A stretch of 64,000 bases of DNA, taken from the NCBI GenBank assembly GCA_963210315.1, contig OY723291.1:1550001-1614000 (forward strand), in the 5' to 3' direction. The DNA is from Rhynchopus euleeides (lineage: Eukaryota; Euglenozoa; Diplonemea; Diplonemida; Diplonemidae). The position numbers and the translations under genes were made by a program. Shown here one piece after another: positions 53,482 through 64,000 of the stretch (position 1 is its first letter; the number at the start of each line of letters is the position of its first letter). The notes beneath the pieces were generated by a model, which saw only the letters and a list, made by a program, of their open reading frames with translations, did no database searches and had not been told where the DNA came from.

Positions 53482-55990
53482 ATGCTGGCGGTGCTGCGGA
53501 CAGGGGTGCGGGGGGGCCGGGCGGTGCGCGTGGGGGGGTCTGTGGTGGTGCAGCTGCGCCCCACCAGCGGGGCTGCGGATGCCGACGCCCTGGCAGAGGT
53601 CGTGGCTGACCTCGATATCGACATCCCATCGCCGGAAAGCGCCTCACTGGGGCAGAACATGGTCCTTCCCAGGAACCTGCGCGTCCCCCCTCGCAAGCCG
53701 CACAACCGCAAGTCACAGCGGCGGTGGGAAAACCAACTGCGCCCTCTCGCCCCTATGCCATCCATCGAGAGCGCTGCCGACACGACACAGCGGCCGTGGC
53801 CTGGCATGCTGCACGCTGCGTATGAGCGAGTGAGAGTTCCCATCCCTGCATACCTTAATACCTATTGCAAGAAGGAGAGCACGTGCCCCAACGACATGTC
53901 TGCGCGAGAGGTGATCACCAGCCTGTTGGAAAGCATGCCCCGCCTGGAGGCGCGTGGCCTGACTGAGGCGAAGGCCCGCCTCAACGGCATGCCCGAGTCT
54001 GTGATGGAGAACGGCCCCCTCCTGGCAGCCATCAACCAGGTGACCCCGCATGTCCTCCGCTCCCCGACGATCAGCTTCCAGCGCACCGTGGTGTTCCACG
54101 GGGGGGACAGGCATTCCTCGCGGCATGCGTATGCCTTTGGGAAGCTTGTGAAGTCGCGGAGCGGGGTGTTCTCTTCAGACTGCCCGGTTCAGGCGGCGCA
54201 GGCGTATTCCTTCCTGATGGAGCGTGGGGTGGCGTGCAACCTCCTCATCCCCGAGACGAAGCGGACGCACGAAGGGGCTCAGTTTGTCGCCTGCACACAC
54301 GACATGCTCGATATGGACACTCTGCGTGACTGCGCTGTCATCGAGAATGCGGATACCGCGGCAGACAGCGAATCGGGGTCGGACACGACACGCGCCCTGC
54401 AGCGTGTCCCGTGCAAGTACGTTCATATCCTGGGGGAGGTGGAGTCGTTCCCCCTGGTGCAGCAGATCGCCTCGGCCTGTGGAGACCGACTCCTCGCGCG
54501 TTACCACGAGGTGGCGGTGTGCAAGCTGACTGCCTCGGGGCCTCTCCTCCACGTCCTCTCCCTCGCCAAGCGGGGCGATGTCATCGCTGCCCGCACAGCG
54601 AAGGCTGCCATCGCCATGCGTGCGGACCTCCCGGGCAGCGCTGCCGTGATCTACCGCGGGATGCCACTCCAGACCATGGTGTCGGAGGTGCGGTGCTTCG
54701 TCGACGGGGAGGCCGACTTCCTCGTCGCCGACGCGAGGGTGCTGGGGGAGAACGCGCTGCTCCTCCCCAGCACGGCTCGCCTCCTCGTGCCTGACGAGGT
54801 GGAGCGGCACCCATCGCTGCTGAGGGTATGCAGAGCGGCAGTGTGTGTGGGGGGGTGGTGGTGGGGAGGTCGGGGTCGTGTGCCCATCATTCTTTCACGC
54901 ACAGATGCCGAATCGATTCCACGAGGTTATCGGGTCGGCGAAGGTGATTGAAACCCTGAAGGGGCACGTGCAGCGCCAGCGGAAGCCCCTCATGCAGGCG
55001 GGTATGCCACGTGATACGCCTTGCTCATCGTGGGTGGAGAGAGACCTTGTTTTACCTTGGCTTTTGACATGATGCCCCGCACCCGCACTACCACTGCCGT
55101 GGTAACAGGAGTCTTCCCGACGGCTGTGGACTTGGAAGAAGTGAGAGACGCAGAGACGGCTAAAGGGAATCCCGTTACAACTGTCGGTGATGTGCTTGCT
55201 GCTTACAAATCGCGTGTTCTGCTGGACGAATCGCGTTTCCGGATCTGCGACACTCCGCACCAGGAGCGGGTATGGCGAAACCTTAAGTTCTGTGGGAGGG
55301 GTGGAGGCACGGGCTGCATCCATCGTGTGGCGTTTCATGTGGAGGGGTGTTCACTGGGGTATTGCAGGATCCACAAGGCGCCCCCCTTCCCTTTCCCTCA
55401 CCTGTTCCGGTAAACCCCAACCACTCATTCCGCACAGCTTGCGCGCCTTCTAGCCCCTTTCAGCGAGTCGCTGACATTCCGGCAGATCTGGCAGATTTGC
55501 AACGTCCCGACCAGGCCAGCGTTCCTCCGGAACCTCTCGGTGGTGGATGAGACGGTTGTGCGGTACGCTTCGCGCCTGGTGACGGGTGTGAAGTGCCTCC
55601 CTCCCCCGCACGATCCGATGACTGTGACTGACACGCCGTTCTTCCGTGAGGTATGTTTAGTGCAGAGCCTGTCTCAGGGCGCAAGCCTTCCAGGGTGCGA
55701 GGAGTAGAGGTTCCTTCTGGGTGTGATGTGAGCATGTAGGATTCCCAGCATGACTTTCCCAACCCAATTTACAGAAATGCGAGTCTCTCATCCTGCAGAT
55801 GGACATATACCGCCACTTTGCTGCACACTTTCCAAACGAGTTTCCTGACTTGAAGATGGCGGTCAAATCCCGCATGTACCTTGTGGAGCTTCTGACGCGC
55901 CACATGGCAGCTCTCCGCAAGCAGGCGCCGGCAAGCAAACACCAGAACAAACGCCACACAAGGCGCACAGCGCTTCATAGCGCGTCATAG
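53482..55990 (+). CDS. SUV3-like mitochondrial RNA helicase homologue, degenerate motifs, 5 exons
   Basis: Exons 53482-54825, 54905-55001, 55109-55269, 55438-55650 and 55775-55990 join in phase to 676 residues; all donors are GTATG. SUV3 proteins are Ski2-like helicases of the mitochondrial RNA degradosome. Residues 1-27 are Arg-rich and acid-free, a likely mitochondrial presequence. Alignment by eye to SUV3: motif I region at about 203-215 reads VFHGGDRHSSRHA (no GKT); motif Ia region SGVFSSDCPVQAA; VACTHDMLD; motif II at about 284-291 reads VIENAD where DEIQ is expected; HILGEVESFPLV (314) matches the CGEP stretch; AVIYRGMPLQ (about 388) and LVADARVLGENALLL match motifs IV-V but lack key residues. 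The C-terminal LLAPFSESLTFRQIWQI resembles the SUV3 helical end. Fold call good; ATPase activity unlikely. Confidence 0.75.
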
Positions 55991-58900
55991 CAGTCGAACG
56001 ACTATATATCCTCGCACCCATCTGCCGTGTCGACCTCCCCCCGACTCTGTCTTGTTGCGCGCCGCAACCAAGCACACGGGTCGAGGTGTGCATGTGTGGG
56101 CAAGAAGGTCATTCCCTACTCCAATAGAACAACACTGCCCCACTGATGACGGGCGTTTGAGTTAAGGAACTTGGATCAGCCAGGGTATGGACATGCCTCA
56201 AAGTTGCCTGGGTGACTCCCGGAAGAGGCAAGACGAAGAAAATCACCTGACCAAATTGCCCTCTGCAGGCATGCATCCCCATTGGGCACGGTGTGAGTGT
56301 GTGCGACGGTGCCCGAGAGAAACGAGCTGCACTCAGAAAGAAAACACAATTATGAACACTGCACACAACCCCCGATCCGCCCCCCCCCCGCGCGCCCCCG
56401 CAATGCGTTCCATATCTCGACACGTCTCCACACATTTCATAGCTTTATTAGTTCTGGTTGTCTTTATCCTTTGAACATCTCATGTGGTATTCAGCCCCCG
56501 TGTTTTTCCCTATTCAACCGTGTGCTGCGTGTGTCAACAAATCAATGCGCATCGTGCCAGCGGTGCAGCTTCCAGCCTTTCGGCGGCTGAGACAGCCCGG
56601 CCTACAGGGCCCAACACGGATTCAAAAATTCGATTGTGCACGCACGTCAGGGTTGTGGTCAGTCGATCCCAAAAACAAACGCTGTACAGCGCAGCTGGGA
56701 GGCTCTGTTGAGCTGTGGCCACACTACCCCAAGAAGGAATCAAAACAAAGCAAAATCGACACTGGGGGCAGCGGGGCCTCTGCCATGTGGCACTGCGCCA
56801 CCACTAGTATTGAGACTAGGGCGGCAGTGTCCCAAAGAACCCTCCATGTTTGCTATTCAGCCCCCTCCCTTCTGTCTCTCTACTCTTGCTCGAGGCTTTT
56901 GCCCAACACAAGAACCCGAATCAGCGCGCCCCCTTCCTCACAGGCGGGTTTGCGAGGAGGGGGTGCGTACGGCATCAGAAGGAAACCTTCACATTGTTCA
57001 TACATCCACCACCACGGTCTCGCCGCCACCGTTCCACCGGGGTTGTTGCGTCCGACCCTGTCGGTCCCTCCCCACTGGGTGGGGTGCGGGGGGAGGCGAG
57101 ACGCCCGCAACGTTACGAACGAAAAAGAATGTGAGAAAATATAACGAACCGTTGACACGACGTTACATGATTTTTCACGTATTTCCGCCACCAAATGCGG
57201 TGTTTGTGGTGTGGCCTGCCCTTCCTCCTGCCCTGCCCCCCTTCCCCACACCCCGCCCCCCTTCTGCAAAGGAGATCTCCTCCGGCAGGGTGGGCACAAG
57301 AGCGTCACAGAGGACCGATCCTCTCGCGAAACTCCCGAAGACCTGACTGAGGGGCCTTCGCTCGAAACTGCAAAGGAGGTGAGAACAAGGGTGAACCGCC
57401 TCACAAAACTGGCCCAAAAGTGACGCAGTTTGTGACACAGAGCGTAGGCCTCCACAGGGTCAGATTCAGGGCGTGCACATGATGTTCGTTCTCCACACAC
57501 CTGCCACTTGTTTCTATATGGGGCTGTCTGTCCCCCAGCCAGCGCCTGCTGGCTGGTAGGGTGTTGTTGCCGCTTCTATTCTCCCCCGTGGCAGTCCCCT
57601 GGCCTTCCGATTCCGAGTGGCTTTTGGGCCCCCCACACATTTACCCGAAGAACGAGGTTCGACGTACCGCATCCTAAGGGTGAGGGCCTCGAAGCGGGTG
57701 GGGGTGGGGTGGCGGTGGAGGGGAGACGCCCACGCACCCTCCCTCTCTCTTCCCGTGAAGGAGATCCCCGGTGATCGGTGACTCGGCCAAGTGCTCAACC
57801 CTCCACGCCTGAACGAAAATATTTGCAGCGGATGAAAAAACCGTTTCCCTGTTGGGGCTGTTGGGCATGCCTGGTGGTATTTCGCACATGGGGTTGGGTT
57901 GCTGGGATCACGGGACAGTCCGTCGACTGCAGGCCTTCTGGGTGTGATCTCATTGTTCAAGTTGTGGTATTTACAGGGGAAAAAATCACCCGAACACAAA
58001 CAGCTCGAAGCCTCTTGATGCGATAAAAATATACTCAACACTCAACAACCCCACATTGCTTGGATAATGACTCGAGAGGGATTGTGTCATGCGCAACTCT
58101 GGTTTCAAACAGCTACGACAGTAGCAGTGAAAACAGATTGCCAGTGGCATGACAGCCTGCCAGAGTGTTGTCCCACGAGAGCCCAATCACCGCCCCTCCC
58201 TCGGTTGGAGCTGCCTCCATCAAATGCCCTCAGCAGATGGACGCACTTCATGCCACGAATATCGCACACACCCAACTCACGCGTGAATCTTTTGTGCAGT
58301 GGCAGTGCAGAGCACACCGCCGCTCCACAACACCCCCTCACCTCGATCTCGGTTCCCCCGCTATTCCAACGATATTTGTCTCAGCTTGAACCCCCTCTTC
58401 CCCCATCCCTTTTCCCGGTGGAACTGAGCACGCTATGCTCAAGATCTATGTCATGTCCAGATCCTGAAATGGCAAGGTTGCGGCGAGGTGCACTTTGATG
58501 GCAACGGGGTGCCTCTGCTGCCGTGCCAGTTCGGCAGCGAACTTTGGAGCAAGGTTCATTTGTGCTGTACGGGCGTGGAAGTCCAACATCGCACAACTCT
58601 CTCTCTCTCTCTCACTCATGACTGACGACGTTTCACGGCGATTCGGGCACCCATCTCGCCGTAACAACGGCGCCACCTAAGAAAAGCGGCTCCGCCGGGC
58701 TTCAAAACATGTGGTGCAACTGTTTCTACAACTTGCCCCTGCCCTTGAAGTATCGCAGCGAGACGGTCTCCTGCTGCTTAGTTCCTGTGCCTTGAACCAC
58801 CACCACATGCGGGTGGTGGCGGACAAGTGATATGTTCACTCCTGTTGTTATTGTCTTGCGAAGTTGATCCAACGGGTCTGCCGCACAAAACAGCGTTGTG

Positions 58901-59768
58901 TTCTGTGAGGTGTGTTGCGGCTGTTACCACACCGTTACAATATAGCTTCGCTCTGTGGACGCACTGCCTGGCCATCTCCGACGCCAGGCTGGTTGGATGT
59001 TGACAGCTCGCCAAACTATGTGGTGTGCGCAACACACGACGCACGGCAGCACAGCGCAACGATTCAAATGGATATCTATGGGCCCCACATCTTCCCCCCC
59101 AGCTTCATTGGGACATCCAGATGTTTAGATTATACAAAGCAGAGCGGTGTGTGGCAATCCCACCACCCGCCTGCCCCTTCAACTCCAACACTCTGCAGCA
59201 GTCAGGATTGCTCGGCGGGGAGTGGGGAGGTGCAGGCCTTACTGGATGCCTCCTCCCCCCCCTCGCCGTGCAGCTCCCGATGGCCATTCGCCTCTCTTGT
59301 CTTACCCCACACCCCCAACTGGAGCGCCTCCACAGCCGAGAACGAAGAGAGCAAAGGAACATTGCGAATGGGGTGTGGAGGAGAGGCTGGCGGCCCGACG
59401 TGGGACGAACGTTCACACTCACACCCCCCCCCATCCCCTCTCCCCGCTCACCCAGCCCCCGCCCCTGCCTTACCGGGCCTCGGTGCATCAATCAAAGTGC
59501 AGGGTCCAATGTGTCCACGTCAAGTCAACGAAGCAGAGAGGGAAGATAGGAAAGACTGATCTGGCACTGTTTCTCCTTTGGCAGAACAACACCACCACCC
59601 GCCACTCTAGCTTCTATAGCTCCGTTGGTTGCTTTTTTTTTGAAGTGCGTTGGTGCATACGGCGGACCCCCCACGACCTCACCACCCCCCCCGCCCCGCT
59701 CCACCTTCACAGGGGGGACAAATGCGCCTGGCGCTGCCCCTTTGCTGCTTGGTCACACCGACGCTCTG
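55991..59768. other. Long intergenic region
   Basis: No confident gene in 3.8 kb. A stretch at 57274-57423 reads as a plausible terminal exon (acid/basic helix ending in RTRVNRLTKLAQK, TGA at 57421) after a pyrimidine-rich TTCTGCAAAG, but no partner exon was found. A C-rich tract and CACAG (59712) precede the next gene. Confidence 0.35.
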
Positions 59769-62363
59769 ATGTCGATCGTTGTGTGCCTTGCGACAGACCT
59801 CCTCGGCGAGAAGGTCAACTTTGAGGTCGACATCCCCGAGGGCGCCACCCTGCGCGACGTGGAGCGGGAAGCGGTTGATGTCTTCAACAAGGAGTACGCC
59901 AGGCGCGGGGCTGGCCGCCGCTTCGAGGCGCAGCGCTGGCAGATTTACGACGAGGCGAAGCAGAAGTGGGCATCGCTGCGCGCCTCCAACCAGTCGCTGA
60001 TCCGCCCTGCCTGCCAGATCTACGCCCTGCAGCCGGGGTGGGAGAAGGAGCAGCAGGCGCCCATCCCCAACCCGACACGCCGCCCGCAGTTCACAGCCCC
60101 GCTGTCGCCGCAGCAGGTGTCGGAGTCCCCCGAGCGGAGCGTGCGCCGCTCCGTCGCCTCATCCCTCAACTCCCACGCCCCGTCATCCTACTTCGCGAGC
60201 GACGGCGCCGGCGTCGCTGGGCGGGCCTCGCCCCCGCGTGGGCTGCACACATCCCCCCCCAGGGCATCTGCGCACGCCTCTGCGCTGCGGCAGTCGCGCC
60301 ATGCGGCGCCCGTGGCAAATCCGGAGCTCCCCGCAGCGCCCAGCACGGTGGAAGGGCTGCACATCCGTGAGGGGGTCCGTGGGGGCAGGACGGAGGGGGG
60401 CGTGCATGGGGCTGGGGTCGACGCGCTGGAGGAGGCGTATGAGCAGCCAGTGACCCCCGAAGGCAAAGTGGCGGCTCTCTTCCATGAGATGAACGTGCAG
60501 GGGAATGGCGTGGTGGAGCTGGAGGATTTCCGGCGCGGGCTGGTGAAGCTCGACATCCCGTTCACCCCGGAGCAAGTGGATATCGTGTTTGCGAAGGCGG
60601 ACCTCAACGGCGATGGACTGCTGTGCTTCGACGAGTGGCGGCAGATGCTGGCGCACCACCCCAACCTGCGGGACAGCCTCTACTTCCGCAGCAGGGAGTA
60701 TGGCCCGGGTTTCGGTTGTGCCTTGGGGGGGTGGTGGTGGTGGGATTAGGGGGGTAGGGGCGGGTGGGTCGTGTGCCCTGCACGCAGCAGCAGACCCCTG
60801 ATGCTCCACCACCCTCTTCCATGTGACTCGCCTTGATTTGCCTTGCCTTGCCGACGCCACGCCCACCACTCCCTGTCACAGGTATTGGGAGGATGTGAAG
60901 CTCCAGCAGGATCAGAAGTCCTGCCGGGATACGATCGAGCTCCTTCGCGAGCGGGAGCGTGTGACACGGGTATGCCGCGTTGGCACCGCACCACGTCACA
61001 CCGCAGGGGCTGTGATATTTATCTCCTCCCTCCCACAACTCCTGTTTGCACCGACCACCCTTCAACACGACCTCCACTCAACTCACCCACACACAGAGCG
61101 CATGGCACGCGTCACAAGAGAGCCTCGCGGTGCAGGCGGATCGTGCTGCTGCCCGTCAGCAGGTATGTCGTGTGCCTGCCGTCGAGTTGGGCAACCCGCC
61201 ACCCTCCTGTCGCAGGCTGTGGAGCGTGTGGCGATGCTTGTCTCCAAGCGGGAGGGTGCTGCTGCGCAGGCCCTGGATGACGTGGCTGCGATGCAGCAGC
61301 TGCTGCAGGAGCTGGAGGCGGAGGCTGCGCGCAAGCGCGACACTGCAGAGCAGCAGAGCAAGCTGCACAGCACGCACGCAGGCGAGGTGACGGCTGCGGA
61401 GGAGCGGTTCATCGCCGCACAGACGGCGCTCGCAGAGAAGAAGCGGGAGGAGGCGCTGTCGCAGGCGGAGACGGCAGAGGTGAAGCAGCAGGCGGACAAC
61501 TTCCGCAACCACACCCTTGAGGTTGCCGCGGCGTTCCGCCTGTCGCACGAGAAGGAGCGGGAGGGGAAGGAGAGCATCGACCAGGCGAACCGTGATATCA
61601 AGGTATGCCGCAGGGCGCGGGGAAGATGACGGGGGGTGGGTTGCTGGGTGGCAGGTCCAGCTGTCCAGCTGTCCAGCTCGCTCATGGCCCAGGCTCAGGT
61701 GCCGAAGCCAAAGAAGGGAGATTTGTGTGGTGGGGGGATCCGGATGGAGCCCATGTCTTTTGCTCCCGCCATGGCACCGCTGCATCCCATCCCGTCGACA
61801 GGATCTGGAGGAGGATATTGTGCGGTGCGAGCAGAACCTGGAGTCGGTCCACGTGGCGCTGAAGGCGGATGAGGTGAGCAGTGCAGAGGCTGGGAGCCAC
61901 ATCGCCGTTGCGTCGGAGGCATGCCACGAGGTTGGGCGGCATCTGGAGGATGTGAGGATGCAGGAGGAGCAGGCGCACCGGGTGCTGCTGGAGTGCCAGC
62001 GGAAGGTGGAGATCACGCAGGAATCGCTGCGCAGGCAGGAGGAAACCCTGCAGGCCCTTGCGGAGCAGCGCCTGTTGGCGGTGAAGAACGAGCAGCGCAT
62101 CATCGACCAAGAGATACGCCTCCGCATGCAGCGACAGGCTTTGGAGGAGAACGTATGCCAGAGAGCGGTGGGTGGGAAATGTGGGCAAAGTGCGAAAGGG
62201 TTCCACACTCTGTCCTGTGACAAGTTGGAACGGTCATCCCAGGCTGCCTTACAAAATGCGCACATTTTTTCACCACCATCCAACACTGCAGGAGGCACGG
62301 CTACGTGCTGAGCATCGCGCTGTGATGGATGTGACCCTCGGCAGCAAACACGCTCATGCATGA
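59769..62363 (+). CDS. BILBO1: BILBO1-like flagellar pocket collar protein, 6 exons
   Basis: Exons 59769-60697, 60882-60969, 61097-61162, 61216-61602, 61802-62152 and 62292-62363 join in phase to 630 residues (T. brucei BILBO1: 587). In trypanosomes BILBO1 forms the cytoskeletal collar at the flagellar pocket neck. Visible here: an N-terminal globular domain of about 100 residues beginning with the family pattern of a short hydrophobic strand then KVNFEVDIP, ending CQIYALQPG; a Ser/Pro linker (about 105-225); two EF-hands (about 232-260 with NVQGNGVVELEDF, whose first ligand is Asn; about 277-289 with DLNGDGLLCFDEW, canonical); RSREYWEDVK; then an uninterrupted coiled coil to about residue 600, which would drive filament assembly. 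The short basic/His C-terminal tail (GSKHAHA) replaces the leucine zipper end of trypanosome BILBO1. All five donors are GTATG. Confidence 0.85.
60698..60881 (+). other. Intron 1 of the BILBO1-like gene
   Basis: GTATGG...GTCACAG, phase 2. The others are 60970-61096, 61163-61215 (53 bp), 61603-61801 and 62153-62291, all phase 0 with GTATG donors and CAG acceptors. Confidence 0.85.
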
Positions 62364-63247
62364 GGTCCCGTGCTCCTGGGAAACCTTCTGACCCCCGCAT
62401 TTTGTGTGGACTCTGTTCTCGCCTTGGGTGTGCTCACCACTCTCACAGGGTGCCACGCTTGGTCCGTATCCTTCCCTTCCCCACGCTTTCTATTTGTGCT
62501 GCAGCGCCCTCGGGACCGTCCAATCCCCCCCCGCCCCATTTTTTGTATTGCCATTGTCTCTGTCCCCCAGTATTCAGCGCCAGGTTATCAGCGTCATCTC
62601 GGGGAGGGACTGGGGGAGGTTTTTTTTTTGAGGCGGGAATCGCAGAACGCCCCCCCCTTCTCCCCCCAACCTCCCTGAGGGCGTGCTGCGTGTTGTTTGT
62701 GTTTCCCCCCAAATTAGATCGGTGTACGGAACGAACCCTAGCGTTAGAATCCGATGGACGGAACCAGGGAGGGGTGATCCACGCATAGAGCGAGAGGCTG
62801 TGCGGTTGCAGTCTATTGCACTGCACACAGAAGGCCGCAACACCCCCACCCACACACCCACACCCACCCCACCCCTCTCCCCTCTATTGTTTGATTTAGA
62901 CTTGCACAATCCACGAGAGAGAGAGAGAAAGAGCGAGATTGCGATCGCATCCCCACCCCACCACCCCGCCACCCCCTCCCCACACAACGAGTGAACGGGT
63001 CGAATCTGCTGCGCGCGCCATATTTTTCTTCCAAGCCCACGAGCGACGAAGCGTAGCGAACGTCGCGCCCCTCCCCCATCACCCACCCCCACCCTAGCTT
63101 GTTGGTTGCCATGATGCCCCATAACCACCTCCCCCCCTCCGCCGTCAGAGTGCAGGGTTGCACAGTGGGTGGGCTGTTGGGGGTGGTGGCGCTGCCGGCG
63201 CTAGTGGAGAGCTTTCTTTCTGGCTCTCTGCTGCATTCCCCGTTGCG
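62364..63247. other. Intergenic
   Basis: GA-rich (62919-62938) and CCACCC-rich sequence. No gene seen; the next ATG follows a CTTTCTTTCTGGCTCTC pyrimidine tract. Confidence 0.4.
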
Positions 63248-64000
63248 ATGAGCCAGCGTTATGTGTCTGACACCGTGAGCGGGACGCAGATAGTGAATGC
63301 GTATGCCGCGAAGAAGGCTGCGCAGATGGAGCGTGCGCGACAGCTCCGGCAGGAGCGTGAACTGAAGAAGCGAGACCAGGGCGAGGCTCCCCCCGCAGCG
63401 CCGCTGGGGTCTGCGCGCCCTCCGTCTGCAGGGTTCGGTGCGGGTGCCCACATGTCTTCTCCCCTCGAGCAGCCGGCTGAGCCGTCCTCGAGCCCCGTCG
63501 CGGCAGCGCATTCGCACATCACACGCACCACGCATCACGCACACCAGTCCCCCGTGGCAGTGGATGCAGGCATGCCCGCCTTCCCTGAAGTGGAAGCCCC
63601 AGCATCTACCACTGTGCTTGTCGGAGAGAATGACCTCTTCAAAGCAGTCCAGGTATGTGAAGGTGGGTGGGGGTGGTTCTGGCTGCGTGTGTGTGTTCCC
63701 CATAAGGGGGTGTATTTCAGCTCGTGTCTCGACGTCTCGACGCCGTCTCATCACCACCCCTCACGCCACAGGCGGGCATCATCACGATGGACCAATGCAG
63801 GAAGCTCTGGGAGACGTTCCAGCGCAGCGGGAAGCCTGTGGCAGCAGAGCCCCCACAGCCCGCCAGCCATCGCGCGCAGTACGGTGCTGCGCAGTACACC
63901 AGCGCCCCGAAGCAGGCAGGCACCCCTGGGACTGCCCGCAAGCACATGCCGCCCGCATCGGCAGTCAACGACACCATCAGCGACCCTGCGCGAATGAGCT
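63248..64000 (+). CDS. Unknown protein, 5' part (runs off the window), at least 2 exons
   Basis: Exons 63248-63652 and 63772 onward, joined in phase 0 (GTATG donor, CCACAG acceptor), encode at least 211 residues with no stop by 64000. The N-terminus has a charged helix (residues 18-42: KKAAQMERARQLRQERELKK), then a Pro/Ser/His-rich disordered region, then a conserved-looking segment spanning the splice (GENDLFKAVQ-AGIITMDQCRKLWETF) typical of a short helical docking motif. It lies 885 bp downstream of the BILBO1-like gene on the same strand; a cytoskeletal role is only a guess from that. Confidence 0.65.
63653..63771 (+). other. Intron of the window-end gene
   Basis: GTATGT donor, CCACAG acceptor, phase 0, 119 bp. 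Confidence 0.8.

Noticed and set aside
56458..57423. Possible gene between the SUV3-like and BILBO1-like genes
   Set aside because: Several overlapping frames without domains; only a short C-terminal-like exon (57274-57423) looks plausible and no partner exon could be found.

Overview
The window is from a GC-rich nuclear genome of a flagellated protist, most probably a euglenozoan and possibly a diplonemid. This is inference. It rests on a BILBO1-like flagellar-pocket-collar protein (59769-62363), a tyrosine-recombinase retroelement with the gag / recombinase / RT-RNase H order known from the kinetoplastid VIPER elements, telomere-type TTAGGG/CCCTAA sequence, and every confident host gene lying on the + strand. 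Unlike trypanosomatid genes, several genes here carry conventional cis introns with GTATG donors and CAG acceptors.

Left gene block (1-17300): a very large 8-TM (Wntless-like topology) plus class 3 lipase fusion with one intron; an ESCO/Eco1-like cohesin acetyltransferase; a two-TM membrane protein; two almost identical VIT/CCC1-type iron transporters in tandem; and a small secreted protein. A nested pair of inverted-repeat elements (6701-8223) sits between the first two genes.

Central repeat block (about 17300-53200): host genes are essentially absent. It is a mosaic of mobile elements whose boundaries can be read from terminal inverted repeats and target-site duplications (TSDs). There are two CACGG-ended elements with 2-bp TSDs. 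There is a roughly 4.6-kb tyrosine-recombinase retroelement inserted without a TSD into a short repeat. Several 96-109-bp MITEs have GGGGG(T/C)C(T/C)TCGC ends and 3-bp TSDs. A nest of four elements lies at 41711-43174. A 6.7-kb inverted-repeat-bounded block holds about 5.7 kb of palindromic telomere-like satellite and itself contains MITEs. A hAT-type element has a clean 8-bp TSD. A short hairpin repeat recurs eight times. The only assembly gap (200 N at 32061-32260) appears to be artificial.

Right gene block (53482-64000): a five-exon, probably mitochondrial, SUV3-family helicase homologue whose Walker motifs look degenerate; the six-exon BILBO1-like gene; and the 5' part of an unrecognised coiled-coil-like gene running off the window. 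The confident host genes have no obvious shared pathway; co-orientation is the main feature linking them.
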